Source of the DNA: an uncultured Bacteroidales bacterium
Lineage (GTDB): Bacteria > Bacteroidota > Bacteroidia > Bacteroidales > Bacteroidaceae
Reading direction: 5' to 3'
NCBI GenBank assembly: GCA_937906165.1
Contig: CALCYA010000049.1
Location: forward strand, 1-7,042
DNA length: 7,042 nt
Part shown: positions 6,897 through 7,042 of the stretch, in pieces
Position numbering within the stretch: the stretch's first letter is position 1
Layout: every line of letters starts with the position of its first letter
Made by a program: the position numbers and the translations under genes
Notes under the pieces: model-generated
Seen by the model: the letters and a program-made list of their open reading frames with translations, nothing else
The model's database searches: none
What the model was told of the DNA's origin: nothing

Positions 6897-6936
6897 ATGA
6901 AAAAGCCAGGCGTGGATCCACGCCTGGCTTTTTCAT
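6897..6936. terminator. intrinsic terminator, perfect 40-nt palindrome
   Basis: The whole span is self-complementary, centred on GGATCC between 6916 and 6917. It gives a GC-rich stem (GCCAGGCGTG with its complement) and a minimal GATC loop. An A5 tract (6900-6904) lies on the left and a T5 tract (6929-6933) on the right, so it can work on both strands. It starts 20 bp after the mutase stop codon and is the natural end of that transcript. The symmetry would also stop any leftward transcription from beyond 6937. Confidence 0.93.
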
Positions 6937-7042
6937 TGTTCCTGTTTCGCATGAAATTTGGCTCACCGGCAAAGTCTGGGGGCTAATCAAAAAGTTGAGT
7001 GATTTAGGAAAAGAGAGTAACAAAGCGAAAATACTATTGCAA
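6937..7042. other. intergenic tail without a supported gene
   Basis: There is no open frame of useful length on either strand; the ATG at 6954 opens only 11 codons. No RNA gene or strong hairpin is visible. On the minus strand TATTTTCG (7033-7026) is a one-mismatch -7-like element, but any -33 partner would lie outside the window, so it is not called as a promoter. Confidence 0.6.

Noticed and set aside
7026..7033. Minus-strand promoter -7 element (TATTTTCG)
   Set aside because: It has one mismatch to consensus, no -33 partner within the window, and would drive transcription straight toward the bidirectional terminator with no gene between.

Overview
The window looks like a chromosomal segment of a Bacteroidales bacterium (Bacteroides/Prevotella-like; the genus cannot be fixed from sequence alone). 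Three things support this. The gene 5' ends lack Shine-Dalgarno sequences. A match to the Bacteroidetes promoter consensus (-33 TTTG, -7 TAnnTTTG) precedes the phospho-sugar mutase gene. The protein families are typical of the group: a secreted C69 dipeptidase, a secreted M23 peptidase with a long beta-rich tail, and a PGM2-type phosphohexomutase. All four real genes are on the + strand.

Layout. Positions 1-172 hold two identical 81-bp tandem units and the first 10 bp of a third. Each unit carries promoter-like elements and two inverted repeats. The array may continue to the left of the window. A short leader (about 173-210) leads into a 504-aa MOP-superfamily polysaccharide/lipid-linked oligosaccharide flippase (211-1725). 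Its stop codon overlaps the start of a secreted M23 metallopeptidase (1722-3395) in an ATGA arrangement. After 14 bp comes a secreted C69-family N-terminal-nucleophile dipeptidase (3410-5056). These three genes look like one transcription unit driven from the repeat region. An 80-bp gap then contains an independent, well-formed promoter for a 579-aa phosphoglucomutase/phosphomannomutase-type enzyme (5137-6876). That gene is followed by a strong intrinsic terminator built on a perfect 40-nt palindrome (6897-6936). The last 106 bp hold no gene I can support.

How the genes may work together. The flippase, M23 peptidase and C69 peptidase all act at or outside the inner membrane, on envelope glycans and peptides. 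The mutase supplies hexose-1-phosphates that feed sugar-nucleotide and glycan synthesis. The shared cell-envelope theme is an inference. The families and active-site residues are directly visible. I do not see a clearly new biological system here. The most unusual element is the tandem-duplicated promoter/hairpin region ahead of the flippase.
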